A DNA stretch of 64,000 bases from Spirodela intermedia (GCA_902729315.2 LR746268.1:8415501-8479500); one strand, 5' to 3'; shown: positions 30,471-44,189, counted from the first letter of the stretch. Made by a program: numbers and translations. Notes: a model not told the origin generated them from the letters alone.

Positions 30471-33400
30471 ATGGAGATGGGGAATCCTGGATCCTCCCCG
30501 GCCGTAGCGCTTCTCCTCGAGCTGGCCGCCGTGACCCCGGTTCGTCATTACCTGGTTGGATCGCTCCTCTTGCTCATCGTCTTCCTCTACAGTTTCTTGG
30601 AATTCCACCTCCTCGGCGACATCCTCCGTGGATTTAGGGGAGACAAGGTTCGCCTGACGTACAACCCGGCCTCCGAGATTTACCAGGATGTTGTCTCCAA
30701 GTGCCGGACCCTTCATGGCCGGTCAGCATATGTGCCTTCGCTATGCTCCTATTTTTTTTTCGGGTGAGAAATGAAAATTTTAACATCGGATGCTCAGGTA
30801 CCTGGCGACGCCGTGGCTCTCGAGCCCCCACTTCCAGACTACATTCCTTAATTTCTTTGGGAATCCTCCAGCATTCACTTACAGAAGGTCCGTGCCATTA
30901 GTTCGATAGCTAGTGTCGAATGCCTTAATATTTTTTACGCGTCGGAACATGCTAAACGGCGTCCAAAATTTTGGAACTATGCTACCATGTGCTGTGCTGG
31001 AAACGCCATTATAAATGAGAGTAAATGGGAAAATTTCCTGGTTCGTTCCATTGGTTATTTGTTGTTTGATCGTTGACGAAGTTTCACTCTCCCAAGTCTT
31101 CTTCTTTCTCGTCGATTATACTCTGCATCTATGAGAGCTAGTACAAACTGTAATAGTCGAGAACTGGGTAGTAAATACTTGAAGACAGTCTGTGCAACTC
31201 ACGGCACAAAACACACGACAGAGATGCCCAATATTTTCAATTTCCGGGCTCGCCACACTGCACATGAAAGTTTTTTTTATCTGTGCGAATTTTTAGAAAG
31301 CTTTCTGTATGCCGTGTCTATAAATATTCTACATTTATTTTTTACTTTGGCATTCTATTCATCGAACGCAGAAACTTTTTGAGTTGTGAAATTCACCATC
31401 ACCGACGAAATACTTTCTTACCAGGCAAATATTTCGCGTGTCAGATGGTGGGACGATTGCTCTGGATTGGCTTTTAGCTTCTGATGGTGAGTATCTTCGA
31501 TTCTAGTGAGATATCCGAGTCATTGTTGTTGATTTTGACATACTTGAATGAAGGATAAGCCATTCGAACCACAATATATAACTTTGGGTTCTTGTAGGTA
31601 TGATGATGACATTTTTCCAGTTATAGATCTTATTGAGAACCCAAGTTTACTTAACAGGAACAACATTTGGGTATTCCACTGGAATTGGCTCTGAATACCT
31701 GTTTTACTTGCTGTCAGGATCTGGGAAGAGCGTGCTCTCTTGCCACATTTTAAATGAACAGTGGGTTTCTCGAAATTTTCCCTCACACGGAGGATCCCAT
31801 TGGCATCTCATGGCCAGGAGGAAATTTAGTTTTTCCATCTCTGAAGAAAATGAAGCTCGGTAAATCATCTCATAACTTGAATAGAGGTGAAGCCGCCACT
31901 TTTCGCTCTTACTTCAGAGCATGGAAAAGCAAATTAGCTGAAAATTACAGCTTCCTTAAGCTTGGCTATGGTGAGATAAATAACACAGGGATACTTATAA
32001 TGGGGTACTGGTCGTAAATAAGATATTTTTAACTCAAGCCTTTGAAAAAGGATGCTAATCTCTAACGCTAAATTATAGGATTATTAAATAAGTTCGACTT
32101 GGTGGCAGGGAAGTTCGATTTGGAAACCTTCATTGAATGTGAACAAAATTAAATTGAAGATAGACTTTGTGGCATTTTGAGCCACTGAAAATTTTGGTAT
32201 CCCGAAGGTCAGGTGCAGTTCCTTCAAATAACCAAGCAAAATGCGGTCTCAATTACATCCTTTTCTTTCACTGGCTGTCGGCGATATCGTCCCTAAGAGA
32301 ATCGTACGTGAAAGAGTTCCAGTTCTTCTTTTGTAATGACTCTACATGCTCTCCCATCTAAAAATTGAAGATGGGATTGATGGACCCAACTTTCTTACTT
32401 TTTCTTTCGTTTCACCTAATGCTGTACAGTTCCTTCGGCCTATGGGGATTGAGATCTCTTTTTTCCAAAGGCTGATAGTCTCGTTAGATTCTATCTGTCT
32501 ATATTTTATCTCTCCAAATTTATAGTAAAAACGAAAAAGACTTCTAGTATGAGACAATAGTAAACCCACCAGGATCTGCTCTAAAAGAAGATTTGAAAGA
32601 CTTTGAGAGCAAATGCATCGAAGCTAAAATAAGGGATATTGGCGTGCATTTTTTTTCGTGCTCATAAGTTTTTGATGCTCGTCTTGGTAAGCATCTGATG
32701 CATTTCTTTTTCCTGCATTTCATAAAATTGTGGTATTTCTCTCACAGTTTGTTATTTTTTTATGTGCTTTTTATGTGAATTTGACTTGATTTTCAATGCT
32801 TTTGCTGCAGAAGAGTTGACCTTTTCTTTTTATTTAATTCGAGTAGGTCATTTATATTTTTTACCTACGTCCAAAAGGTCATCAAAGTGACTCTTTAATA
32901 AGTTTGCACTGTGAACGTTTGATTTTGCACAAGGGACCGTATAAAGAGTACTGAATGAGCATATTTACATTTCAGTCATACTAACTATGCACACGACTTT
33001 CTAATTGCCTTGGTTTTCGCGTGACAGTCGCAGGGTGTTCTGCTGACCCAAACAAGGTCATCGCAAAAGATGATACAACACCCATTGTTGTAATGGTTCC
33101 TGGACTAACCAGTGATTCTTCCTCTCCTGTAAGCTTTTGTCATCATTTCCAGTTCATTGATGCGTTCTGAAATCGGAATATGAGAAAGCAATCCTTGTTT
33201 TTGTTCATTTCCGTTCAAGCTTTTCGAATACTAGAAAGGATCATAAAATATGCTGGGAGAACTTTTTAGGACTTCTTTTGTAGAATCCAGAAGCTTGCAG
33301 ATATAACACATGTACCTGTCTGCCAATCTACCTTCCTGCAAACTTTTTTGGTCATCTTTTTCCGATCAAAATTATATTTGACTTGGAATAAAGATTGATC

Positions 33401-36400
33401 CTTTAATATATGGTTAGAATCTTCAGATTTCTATGCTCCATTGGATCTGATGTTTTTGTGTCTATCATTGTTGCAATTAATTATCATCATGGATTTTTTT
33501 TCTAACAATAGATGATGCAAGGTATTTGGTACTTTAAGAGCTTGCACATTTCGCTTAATTTCTTAATCTGGTGTCGTATAAAAAGTTTCTTTCCTTCTTT
33601 ATATATCACCTTCTTCCTGTCCCAAATCGTCAAAATTGGTGAAGGTAACATAATTTTTGACGAATGTAATACATTTTTTTCAAACTATGTTGCAGTATAT
33701 GAAACACCTTGTATATAAGGTAGCAAAGAGGGGTTGGAATGTAGTCGTCAGCAACCATCGTGGATTGGGAGGAGTTTCCATAACAGTATGTATCCTTGGC
33801 TCCGACCAAATATTAGACGATGCCTGTAAGAAGATATGGTTTCATGGAATATTTCACCTCAGATCTGAGATTTTCATTTTATCATGGCATAAAAAGTTAT
33901 GTGATGTGTGTATGCTTCTTTTTTCAGTTTCCGTATCTGTCATTTTAATGATTTCTCTTCTTAAACGATGACAAGTGAAGCAAGCAGAACCTGTTTTTCT
34001 GATGTTCTTAATTTCGTTCCCAATATTCTCCAGTTTTATTGCATGACATTAACTTGAAGACTCGGTGTATTTATCCCTGGGCAATTTTTTGGGACTCGAA
34101 ATCAGAGAATATGTTTTTCTGGGCATGACCTGATATAAACAAGAACAATTAAAAATATATACTGGTCTTCTTGCTATCTGATTCAGCTCAACACAATCTG
34201 TACACCCTCAACTCCCAGACACAAGTCGGTGCATTTCAAAAGGTTGGATTCCCAGAAGGTATGAGGACGGACGCCTTTGCTACCTGGCTCAATCGAAATG
34301 TTTTTCGCATCTCTGACTTAAGATTGGAAAGAGGGCGAACATCCATGGTTGGCCGACGACTATATGTAACACGAGAGTCCGCGTCCTCCTGGTATTTGAT
34401 GCAGGTCAGAACAGTGACTCACATCGTTTTATTTTCACCCTAATTTTCCCTAAATGACTACACGGGGCCTAGAAACTCATATAACTTCATCATTGCTTTC
34501 ATGACACGAAACCTCAACTCGGCATTCTTCACTGCCCATGAAAGCCTGGAATAAGCAGACCTCTAACACTTGATATCCAGATCCCTCAATGGCTGACATA
34601 CGTCGATGTAGATAATCATATAGATTGGATTCCATCGATCCAACTAAGTTTGACCCATTCTGAGTCTTAATGTCGCTCATACGCTGTGAAAGCGTTCTTG
34701 CTGCACGGGCACATCACATCTCTTTGCTGTTTGGTATATCCAGACACGAAGAGTGAATCTGTATGCAGCATAATACAATGGTTGATTTTGGATCTTTTTT
34801 TCCATTCCCATCTGCTCCTAGAATATGCTAAGCAGTGGTGGTCCCTCTTCTACTGCTATTGGCTGCTTGTCCTTTGACACTTCAATTTGTCATTACTATC
34901 ACAGATATGGCTCAATGAATTTTGGCAGGTAGTCACCGTCATTTCCCTATTTTCACATTTCTTGGCAAATAAAACATTTTTCAGTGCATTTCCATCTCTT
35001 CATATTCAGATGTCTTAAAAAACAAAGTTGGTGGACAACTGGCATTGAAATCACTGTGAACATAATGCTCAAAGCCCGAGTAGCTTGGTCCTTGGAGTGG
35101 AGTGTAAATGATGAGGGTCAACTCCAACCTCCTAAGATTGCTTTCCTCTTTTGGTTGACTTCACATGGAAGACTGGGGGATAACTTTCCTGTCAGGGAAA
35201 ATGGCCACACTCACTTTCCCCCATGGTGATGTTTGGACGGGCTTGGTGTTGGAAGTCCTTATCATCTCTTAGAATGTTTGCCGGTTGATGGAAAAGCACG
35301 TCTTTGCGCAGAATGTTCACTTGTTCATGGTTAAAAAAAAAAAGGAAATAATAAACTCGCATGGAGCTATCAAGCCCTGGGAGACGTCTGGATTTTTTTA
35401 CATGGATAAATATTTTTCATTTAATATTTTATAATTCATTAATTTAAGTTTAATTAAATTTTAGTTAAATTTTAACTTTTCATGGATATATCCTTTTGTA
35501 ATTTTCAATTCTGCTTTTAATCGTAAGTTTTATCATTTCACGTCTCTTCCGTTTTGCCTTCTAATCCCTTATAATTTTTTGTTTAGTCTGATTGCTTCTA
35601 CAATGCTGGATGGACAGAAGATGTTCGGAAGGTTATCAATCATCTTCACAGAGAGTATCCCATGGCTGTTTTATATGCTGTTGGATCAAGCATTGGTGCC
35701 AATGTTCTGGTAGTTGAACTGTCTCATTCTTTCACGTCTTCTTCTTGGGACTATGATGTCAAGTTTAGGATATACTCTCGTCACAGTGTCTCAGGCTCAT
35801 AGCAGGACGATTTTATAAGTTTTGACATAGACTACATTGTTCATCTCCATAAAATAATCTTTGCTAGGTTAGTGGATTATCATCGTTTGGCGGGCCAGAT
35901 ATTCTTCCTTTTTTCTGGACTGATTGTAAAACGGATTGTAAAACATAAATTGTCTAGGCGGTGGGGGCAGCACATTGCCACAGGTCCATTTAGGCAGTGT
36001 CTGGGCTGACTTGTCATCGGGCACACTTGGCCGAAGTAGTCAGGACTGCGTCTTGGACTTTGCTTTTCCAATTCGATTCGGCATGGCTGAGATATTTACA
36101 TAGGCATGTATATTTGTCTACACATACGTATCGTCATTTTGAAACTTAAGTTTTCCTGTACGTGTAGGATTTTTGAGCTTGAGCATTCAAATATGGGATT
36201 TGTGTCCCATTCAGACATTTGTGATTTCTAGCACCTCTCTGTGTCATCTATAGATCCAGAGACCAGCTGGGTCTACATTTTATTTTTGCCATTTAGAGGC
36301 TTTGGGACAACTCTGAGCTGTTGTCTTCTTGTGCTAGGTCTATATTTGGTCTGTGATTTTCTATTCAAAATTCAAATGTCTTACAAGATGTATAAAAAGG

Positions 36401-39400
36401 TTGATGGCCTTTTGTCATGTCTTCAGGTCAAATATCTTGGTGAAGATGGAGAAGGTACTCCTGTTGCTGGGGCTGCATCTATTTGTTCCCCTTGGGACTT
36501 GGTGGTTGGTACCAAGACTTCAAGCTCAAAAAAAATTACATAATTTTCTTCTTAAGTTTACTCTTCGTTTTTCAGTTGATCTTCTGCCCGCCAAAGGAAG
36601 CCACTTTTGCTATCTAAATAGTAGCTCTCCTTTTTTTATATTAAAGCATCATACAACTTTACTCAATTTTTTGTGAATAATTTTATTCACATAAATTAAA
36701 GGAAATCAAACGAGAAATATAAAAACGAATATGCTCTTAAATGAAAGAATAATTCATGGAAAGAGGGTTGCTTGGATGTCATGTTGACAGGCTTTAGAGA
36801 TGAAAGGAGAAACCTTGACATACTTACCCTCCTGCATAATTCGACGGGGAAAGACCCAACAAGGCAAATGTTCTCTGTCTCTGTCTGATCTTACTTGAGA
36901 CATAGCTTTTTTCATAAGTTTCCGTCCATCCATAAGTCTTGAAGTGAAGTTTTAGCATGTCCCATTTATCTTACTGGATTTTGTTCTTCTCACTCTTGCA
37001 ATGAGAACTTTGTTTATTGTCCTCTCTGGAAAACATACGTGAATATGGCAGAGAGAGTTTTTCTCCACTCAAAACTGGATTGTTGAGCATCCTCTCAATT
37101 GTAAAACAAATGCCAAGAATATAGGAATCCATGGAAAATTATTGATGCAAAACTGTACGAAGGCATATGCTGTGAAACGAATGTAGGATAGAGGGTAGTC
37201 TTAATTAGTTTAAACCCACAAAGACACGGAATGATATACTGGGCCTTAAAAATGATTTACTGAGGTGGATTAGTCATTGAGCTTTAATGGGCTTCTGTAC
37301 GAAGCTTTTTGCCTAAGGTTGGATTCGCCCATCAAGTATTAATGGGCTTTGGATCCGGAGGTGGATTCACCTATCAAGAAAAATGCGGGCTTTTGTGGTG
37401 AATTCATCCAACCAAAAGTTGAAGGCGTTTTGAGCTGGAAGATAGTTTTGCCTATCAAGGTTTCTGGGCTTTAGAATCTGAGGGGTGGAGTTGCTCATCA
37501 AGATATAGAGGGCTTTTTGGCCCAGGATGGATTCGCCTACCAAGAGAATGTGCTTTTAGGTCATTGGGCGGATTTACCCAATAAAGGGGTTTTGATTCTG
37601 CTGGTAAGCTATCCCATCTAGAATTAAAAGGGGTTTCTGAACCCAACAGTGGATTCACATATTGACGGTTACGAGCTTTCGGCGCTAAGGGCTGGAATCT
37701 CCCGCTCGGGGTGTGATTGGCGTTCAGCTCGAATGTAGAAATGGCAAGATAGGCGACCCATGGCCCAGTGCTTACAGTGAGAAAATCAGCTTTGGGGCTC
37801 GAAGATGGATTTATCTACTTAAAGACAACAGACCATTGGGCTCAAGGGTGGATTCGCCCACCAATATTTGACTGGTTTCTGGTCAATGGAATGATGCACT
37901 CACCACTAATTAGTAAGCTTGTAGGCCTGAAGGTAAATTCCACTTTTGAGGGTCAGCGGGCTTTTAGAACCAAAATGGGTTTCACCTCTGAGTGATGATG
38001 GATTTTGACGCAAGGGTGGATTTGCTCAGAGATAATCAATGGACTTTTGCACCCATTGGTGAATTATCCTAATGATAGGTAGTGGACTTTTAGACTCGGA
38101 GGAGGATTTGCCCATTGGGGGATGGACTCCTGGATTTTTTTGGCGTGAGTGTGGATCTGTTCACCAAGATTTAGATCTTTGTTCTTGGAGTAGTTTTACC
38201 CACCAAACTAGCTTGATGCTTGATTTATCCTCTGTGCTATCTTCTTCCTCTGGGTTTTATCACCCGGGGTCTTCTCCCTCTAGGATCAAGAAGAAAAGAA
38301 AGGAAAAGCCAGTATTAGGACTATGTGACCTGGCCTTCTTGTTCTCCTTCATTGTATACTCTTAATTAAGGGGCCGGAGTTTATATCAACTTATACGGGA
38401 AACATTAAGGGGCCCGATTTTTTTTATTTATATTTTAATGGGAAAAAAGGCTTCCACTGTGATTTTTTTTTTTTAGGATTTCAAAGTTCCTCATTTTCAT
38501 TTTTTGTTATTTTTTCTTAGTTTTGGATTTTCTTTATGAATTCCTTCTGTGTTCGACTTCAGATCACCTGTCGTATGTGCAGATCTTGTAACTTTCCTAG
38601 AATAGAACAATATGCATCTGTTAGAATTTCTCTGGTATATTTTTCCCATAATCTTCCGAAAACCGTCAACCATATCAGATGGAGATATGAAACGGGGGAA
38701 TTTTGGCCCATCTGCAGGTTTGTGACAGGTTCATTAGCCGGAAACTTGTTCAGAGATTCTACGACAAAGCCCTCACAATCGGCCTCAAAGGTTATGCCCA
38801 ATTGTATGTTTCGCTTCCTCCTCAAACTTGTAAGAGCAGTCATGTAGTCATCAGATCCATTCTTGACCTGTTCTTCAAAAGATCTCAAGTAGCTGCATTG
38901 TCCTGACATATGAGGGATCTGACCCCCTTTTCGTTAATATGACGCAATCAAGTTACCCAAAAACCTAGGATATGTCGCTGAAATTTCATTATTTGATGTT
39001 TGCCTGCAGACATCAGCCCGTAATGTCCCGACTTGGCAACTGGGAAGGCATCAAAAGGGTATGGATCCTTTCCTCTCATCTTCTGGTTTTTCTGATCAGT
39101 TTTCCGGGAAAACCCTTTATAGATTTGGATCTGAAACCCATTCATCTTGAGACGATGTTCAATATCTTCTTAGTCTTTAGGCTGAGAGTGGTTTAATCAA
39201 AGGTAACCCTTTGTTGAATGGCAGTCGATCTAGATATCTTTTCTACGGGGGGGGGCTTGCTGGGCCGCTCAGTAGATGAGAATGTTGTGAATGCATCGCA
39301 GGGCAAGGAGAGAATGTTCTTGCCATGATAGCATCTGTGGGCATCTTCTCCCATAATGTTGGAAGAGCTTTTTTTCCTCTCTCCTCGTCACTAGCTCCAC

Positions 39401-40779
39401 TACACCACCTCCATATGCGCCTGCTTCTCTCATCTGTGATCCTAACCCTCTCTTCCCTTTCTCTCTCTGTTATCTATCTTCCCCGGACAGTCGAACTCCG
39501 TCAGGGACTTTGACAGCCACGCCACCTGCATCGTCGGAAACTACGAGGTACGATTACTCCCTCCACCACTTTGGTCTTGCTGGCCTTCTCTGCTCTCCCT
39601 CCCCCCCCAACGGACGCTGAATTGGGCTCTGTATCCTCAGACTGTGGACACATACTACCGTTGCTGCAGCAGCGTGAATTTCGTGGGGAATGTGGCGATC
39701 CCATTGCTTTGCATCAGCGCCCTGGATGATCCTGTCTGTACGAAGGAAGCAATTCCCTGGGATGAATGCAGGTTTTTCTCACAACCACTTGAAGAGTCTC
39801 TCTTCTAATTAATATATATATATATATATATATTATTTTTAATTTTTTAATTTGCTTGTTTGATCTCTGTTCTGGATGTGATCCAGGGCGAACAAGAACA
39901 TCGTTTTGGCCACTACAGCTCATGGGGGGCATCTAGGGTTCTTCCAAGGAATAACAGCCCGTAGCTTATGGTAATATCTTGTTTTTTTTTTAATTTTTTT
40001 TTTCTTGGCCCTATTTTTTTTGGGTCTGTTTTTTGTTTACTCCGCTGTGATTCTCAGGTGGGTGGGCGCTGTTGATGAGTTCCTCAGCGTCTTGCACTCC
40101 AGCCCGTTTATGCACGAGAAAAAGAAGGTACCTTTGCCCGTTCTCTTCTCAACGGATTTGCTCATAATCGTAGTCTCCCCTGGCAGCACTCAGCTGGGCC
40201 CTCAAAGTCAACCCTGAAGAGGAAAATCAGCCCGGCCCACCATCTCTTTCTCTCTCTCTCTCTACCTCAAATTTCTCACTTTTCAATGGTCATCTTCGAA
40301 TGCAGATGTACGCCACCGGACTTCACTCTTCGTTGGAATCTTCAATCGACAAGGCGCCCTACGTGAACGTCATGGAAGACGGGATGGTCGCCACCGTGGG
40401 AAATGACGCGGCAGGCCAGGTCAACGACGGAGATCCGAGTGATGATGATGGTCGAAGTCAACCCCCCACAGATGCCGATCCCGCCGCCGCCGGGCCGGAA
40501 GAGAGAAGGACGGCGAGAGGTGGTCGAGCCCAGGAAGAGGAGGGCTCAGAATCCTCGGAACAGAGGGGGGAGAGAGAGAGTGAGAGTGCGACTCCTGGTC
40601 CCCCCCAGGTGGCTAACCCGGTGAAGATGTCAATAAATCAGCTCTCGAGATGGAATTCAACGTCGACGTGGCTGCTGGTGTACATCGCAATTGTGACCAC
40701 GTGGCCGCTGGTCGGCTCTGCCCTCCTCGTCGTCTTTAAGAGGAGGTTCAAGAGGGCCCTGCCGTGGCTCAGCAGATAG
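30471..40779 (+). CDS. EMB8: EMB8-type alpha/beta hydrolase (ABHD1/3-like) with terminal membrane helices
   Basis: Embryogenesis-associated EMB8 family, relatives of YheT and ABHD1/2/3 lipid hydrolases; substrate unknown. Fourteen exons: 30471-30721, 30798-30887, 31425-31486, 33028-33128, 33696-33785, 35587-35709, 36427-36504, 38718-38803, 39010-39058, 39491-39547, 39641-39771, 39887-39970, 40058-40127, 40306-40779; 581 aa. An N-terminal helix (26-43) precedes PGLTSDSSS and NHRGLGG (oxyanion region). The catalytic triad is visible: Ser233 in GSSIG, Asp358/359 in LDDPV, and His388 in HGGHL. A Glu/Ser/Pro-rich linker leads to a second helix (546-568) with a basic KRRFKR tail. Introns 3, 5 and 7 (1.5-2.2 kb) carry repeats and possible element debris. 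At exon 4 a second in-frame acceptor lies 6 nt downstream. Confidence 0.9.
33786..35586 (+). other. EMB8 intron 5, with a possible LINE remnant near 35040-35220
   Basis: This 1.8-kb intron holds several 60-90 codon frames. One (34984-35229) reads PPKIAFLFWLTSHGRL near 35128-35175, which resembles the zf-RVT region found after reverse transcriptase in plant LINEs (PP+V-FFLWLA-HGRL). It lacks the Cys cluster and is at best a decayed fragment. The rest is AT-rich and unassigned. Confidence 0.35.
37250..38215 (+). repeat. Degenerate minisatellite in EMB8 intron 7, units of about 45 bp
   Basis: About 18-20 diverged units share the pattern gggctttt-gg-(c)ca-ggtggattcgcc-atcaag with variable spacer. 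Clear copies of the ggattcgccNatcaag core or its variants occur near 37320, 37365, 37445, 37528, 37568, 37850, 38020 and 38103. Part of the array gives an open minus frame (37455-37658) with a ~15-residue period, a by-product of the 45-bp unit. No transposase or RNA function is visible. Confidence 0.8.
39811..39832. repeat. (AT)n microsatellite in EMB8 intron 11
   Basis: A run of alternating TA of about 11 units between exons 11 and 12. Confidence 0.9.
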
Positions 40780-42291
40780 ACTCTCGGTGCAAATGTATCA
40801 TGCCGATGAAGAACCCGAATCTAGTGGTGATAAATCTCGTTGACTTCCATTTATTGATCACTTTGGGCTGGTATTTTATTTATAGTGGATATTAATCAAT
40901 TATAGCATCATTTCTTTTTTGGCCCGGAGAAAATAAATAAATAAATTACGAGATTCGCGAAAAAGGAAAATAAATCCCAATGAGGGCGTGCTTTGATGAC
41001 ATATATCCATTTATTTATTTATTTATTTATTTGTACTGCACCTTCTTTATTTATTATCTATCCAAACATTTCTATTTCAGGAAACGTAAGGAAACATTAA
41101 ACGTATGTTTTCCCCTTCGATGCGCTAAAAGTCAACGTGGAAACCGTAACAAAATAAAAAATAAAACTGAAAAGCCTGTCAATATTATAATTTTATTTTA
41201 TTCGACGTCGAACTCATCATAAAGAAAGCCGAGCTTTAGACTCTTTGGAGATGAGACCGCCCCTTCTCCCGACAGGTGGCAGGAGACGGAGAGTCGCCTT
41301 CAGCAGTCCAAGTGGGCGCGGCCGTCCCGCCGCCAGTTAGAGACCTTCCTCGCAGCATCTAGGACTCTCGCCCGCTCAGTCAGATACCCGCGCAGTCCCA
41401 GCGTTAGCTTAACCAGCTCTATCGCCCTAGTGCGTCACCGCGTGGGGATCCAGCGATGGCTGGACTCCAATCTCCATGTCCATCTCCGCGTACCTTATCT
41501 CTGCGTAGGCGAATAGGATGCGACTCTCTGCTGCTCGCGTGAACGGGTCGTCGAATGCCGTCGGTCTCCACACGCCCTCTATTTTATTTCCTCGGAGGCC
41601 GGAAGCTCGAGCCCAGACGTGGAGTAGCAGAACGATGGGGAAAGGGGCGGTGAAGTCGGAGTCGTTTTCCTTCTTCTGTTTCTTCTTCTTCTTCTTCTTC
41701 TTCCGTGCTTTCTCAATCGAGCGTCGAATTCTGGTTGAGGGAGGGAGTACGATGGAGATCGGTGCTGCCGACTTCTTGAAGCATCGTCTTGGTCTGGATC
41801 AGTAGCCGGTGAGATTCCAGGTCCTCGGAGCTGCGGCCCCGTCCGAAATCGGTGAGTTCTCCCTGGATCTGATCTTGTGGGATCGGGGGGCCATCTCGAG
41901 GGATAGGATCATGTTGCTTTTGCTCGGACGACGACGAAGATTGGATGTGCGATCGACTTCTTCCTCGGCTTCGCGCCGGCAGACGAGTATTTTCCGTCGA
42001 TGATTTTGCAGGAATGTTTTCCTGCCTATCGCTACGGGATGCCCGGTCCTCGATGAACAGAAGAGGAAGGCAGGAAGAATCCACGAAGAAGAGGACGATC
42101 ATCTTCGCGGCGAGTTGACCTCCTCTGATGCCGAGTTCTAGAGTAGAAACCTCAGATTTCATGAGACAAACTCTTGGCTCACTCCCGGGAACAGCTCGAT
42201 ATCCTGGACGGCCAGTTCTGCAAGATCAGCTTCGGATCAATTATTTTCGATTATTTCTCTGAATGAAACAGTGGGATCTGGTCTTGGCCTG
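40780..42291. other. Spacer between EMB8 and the STOP1-like gene
   Basis: AT-rich EMB8 3' flank up to about 41220, including TTTA repeats near 41010-41030. After that GC-rich sequence probably forms the STOP1 promoter and 5' leader, possibly with a leader intron ending at GATGCAG (42291-42297). A CTT-triplet run lies near 41680-41703. Frames such as 41713-42162 (minus) have no recognisable domain. Confidence 0.5.
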
Positions 42292-43680
42292 ATGCAGGTC
42301 GCCCTCGTCAACCCGGTGAAGATGGAGTACAGACAGACGCTCGGAGAAGATGGAGTACGCTCAGAGCAGGAGATGGCTCACTCCGGTCTTCTGCCCGATA
42401 GCCATCGCACAGACCACGACCGATCGGGCGGCGAGATGAAGCAGGAGAACCATTTCAGTCCGGTTCTCCTTCAGGAAGGATCCTCGATCGTCTGCGATCC
42501 GCAGGCCGTTCTGAACAACCTCTCCTTCCTCGAGCAGAAGATCCACCAGGTTCAGGACGCCGTCCGCTCCATCATGTCCCCGGAGGAGCAATCCACCGCC
42601 GGCGGCCCGCACGAACTGGCGATGAAGCAGCAGCTCATGGCGGCCGATCTGACCTCCATCATCATCCAGCTTATCTCCACCGCCGGAACCCTACTCCCCT
42701 CCCTCAGCGGGGGATCCTCCATGACCAGCTCCTCCGCCGGCTTTCTCTGCTCTCCCTCAGCCCTCCACGGCTTCTACACCGCCGCCGCCGCCAGCGGAGG
42801 AGAACCGACCACGGTGGAAGATCATCAAGAGGAGAAGGACGGCGAAGGCGACGGCGACGGCTATGGCGACGGCGAGAGCCTCCTTGCCGGAACCTACGAG
42901 GTGCTGCAGCTGGAGAAGGAGGAGATCTTAGCCCCCCACACCCACTTCTGCCTGATATGCGGCAAGGGTTTCAAGAGGGACGCCAATCTGAGGATGCACA
43001 TGAGAGGCCACGGAGACGAGTACAAGACACCGGCGGCGCTAGCCAAGCCGGCGGCGGGGGCGGCGGGGAGGAAGGAGCAGAGCTCCGAGCAGGCCCCCCT
43101 GAGGAGGTACTCGTGCCCCTTCCTGGGCTGCAAGAGGAACAAGGAGCACAAGAAGTTCCAGCCCCTGAAGACTCTCCTCTGCGTGAAGAACCACTACAAG
43201 AGGAGCCACTGCGCCAAGAGCTATACCTGCAGCCGCTGCAACAGCAAGAAGTTCTCAGTCATGGCGGACCTGAAGACCCACGAGAAGCACTGTGGGAGGG
43301 ACAAGTGGGTCTGCTCCTGCGGGACGACCTTCTCCAGGAAGGACAAGCTCTTCGGCCACGTCTCTCTCTTCCAGGGCCACGCGCCGGCGCTGCCATTCGG
43401 AGAAGTCAAGGGGGCGGCGGGGCCGTCGTACCCGGGGGAGGCCAGCGATTCGGTCCCCAGCGGGGTTGACCTCGACGGCGGCGCCGCCAACGTCTTCAAC
43501 GGCAAGGACCTTGAGAGCGACGCGGATCTGGGTCTGTTCTCCCCCGTGAGCTTCGATTCCTTCAACTTCGGCGCCGCCGGCGAGTTCCCCCAGCCGGTGT
43601 TTGACGCTCCTGACGGCTCCTTCTCCTCGATGTTCGGCGATTACGCCCGGAAGGGTGGCGATAGTTTCACCTCCGAATAG
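42292..43680 (+). CDS. STOP1: STOP1-like C2H2 zinc-finger transcription factor
   Basis: STOP1 (SENSITIVE TO PROTON RHIZOTOXICITY 1; ART1 in rice) activates genes for tolerance to low pH and aluminium in roots. One exon, 462 aa from ATG 42292. The family block [15 protein letters not shown] and [18 protein letters not shown] lies near 85-150, then an acidic linker and [16 protein letters not shown]. Finger 1 has Cys220, Cys223, His236, His240. Fingers 2-4 follow ([49 protein letters not shown]). The C-terminus ends in a Phe/Ser/Asp-rich segment. The true start is unsure: the frame is open up to a stop at 42139-42141, the first in-frame ATG is 42292 and the next is 42322, and a leader intron may end near 42297. 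The ~80 residues ahead of NNLSF are shorter and unlike Arabidopsis. Confidence 0.9.
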   Translation: MQVALVNPVKMEYRQTLGEDGVRSEQEMAHSGLLPDSHRTDHDRSGGEMKQENHFSPVLLQEGSSIVCDPQAVLNNLSFLEQKIHQVQDAVRSIMSPEEQSTAGGPHELAMKQQLMAADLTSIIIQLISTAGTLLPSLSGGSSMTSSSAGFLCSPSALHGFYTAAAASGGEPTTVEDHQEEKDGEGDGDGYGDGESLLAGTYEVLQLEKEEILAPHTHFCLICGKGFKRDANLRMHMRGHGDEYKTPAALAKPAAGAAGRKEQSSEQAPLRRYSCPFLGCKRNKEHKKFQPLKTLLCVKNHYKRSHCAKSYTCSRCNSKKFSVMADLKTHEKHCGRDKWVCSCGTTFSRKDKLFGHVSLFQGHAPALPFGEVKGAAGPSYPGEASDSVPSGVDLDGGAANVFNGKDLESDADLGLFSPVSFDSFNFGAAGEFPQPVFDAPDGSFSSMFGDYARKGGDSFTSE

Positions 43681-44189
43681 CGCTCTAGTTGACGATAATC
43701 GTCGTAGTTCCTTCCATGGTCAACGATGACACTGTAATATAATCATCACTGTCATCGCTATTCACTGTCTCTCAGTAATCTCCTATTTTCTGGCAGTAAA
43801 TTCTTCGTGTGCTTTCTACCTGGGAAGGGGAGCATCTTCTACAGAAAAGAAAAGGTCAACGTCCTAGAGAAAAATCTCCTATTATATGGAGCATCTTCTA
43901 CCCACCATACCATCAATCATCAGGGAAAGCTGTGCTCTGAATGGATCCCTGGCAAGAATCACGAAGGTTACTAAAAATTCATCTGACTGAAGATGAAAAA
44001 AAAAGGAGGGGTGTGGGGGAGGAAGAAAAACCGGTGCTTTCAGAGAATCATGAACACTGAAGAACTCGGGGGTCAAACGAAGCTAGAGAAAATTCAGCTA
44101 CAAAGCATTCATGATTTCTACAAGAAATTGGAAGCGCTTTTATATCTCTCCCTTTCTTCTGCCTTGTGATCGGCGTGGGGAGGAACGCG
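43681..44189. other. Convergent spacer between STOP1-like and TMEM18
   Basis: Tail-to-tail 3' UTRs and flanks. No gene or RNA seen. Confidence 0.55.

Noticed and set aside
41713-42162. A 149-codon minus-strand frame upstream of STOP1
   Set aside because: No recognisable domain and it lies in the probable STOP1 leader; likely chance.
42271-42291. Upstream GTG as the STOP1 start
   Set aside because: Plant nuclear genes start at ATG; the first in-frame ATG is 42292.
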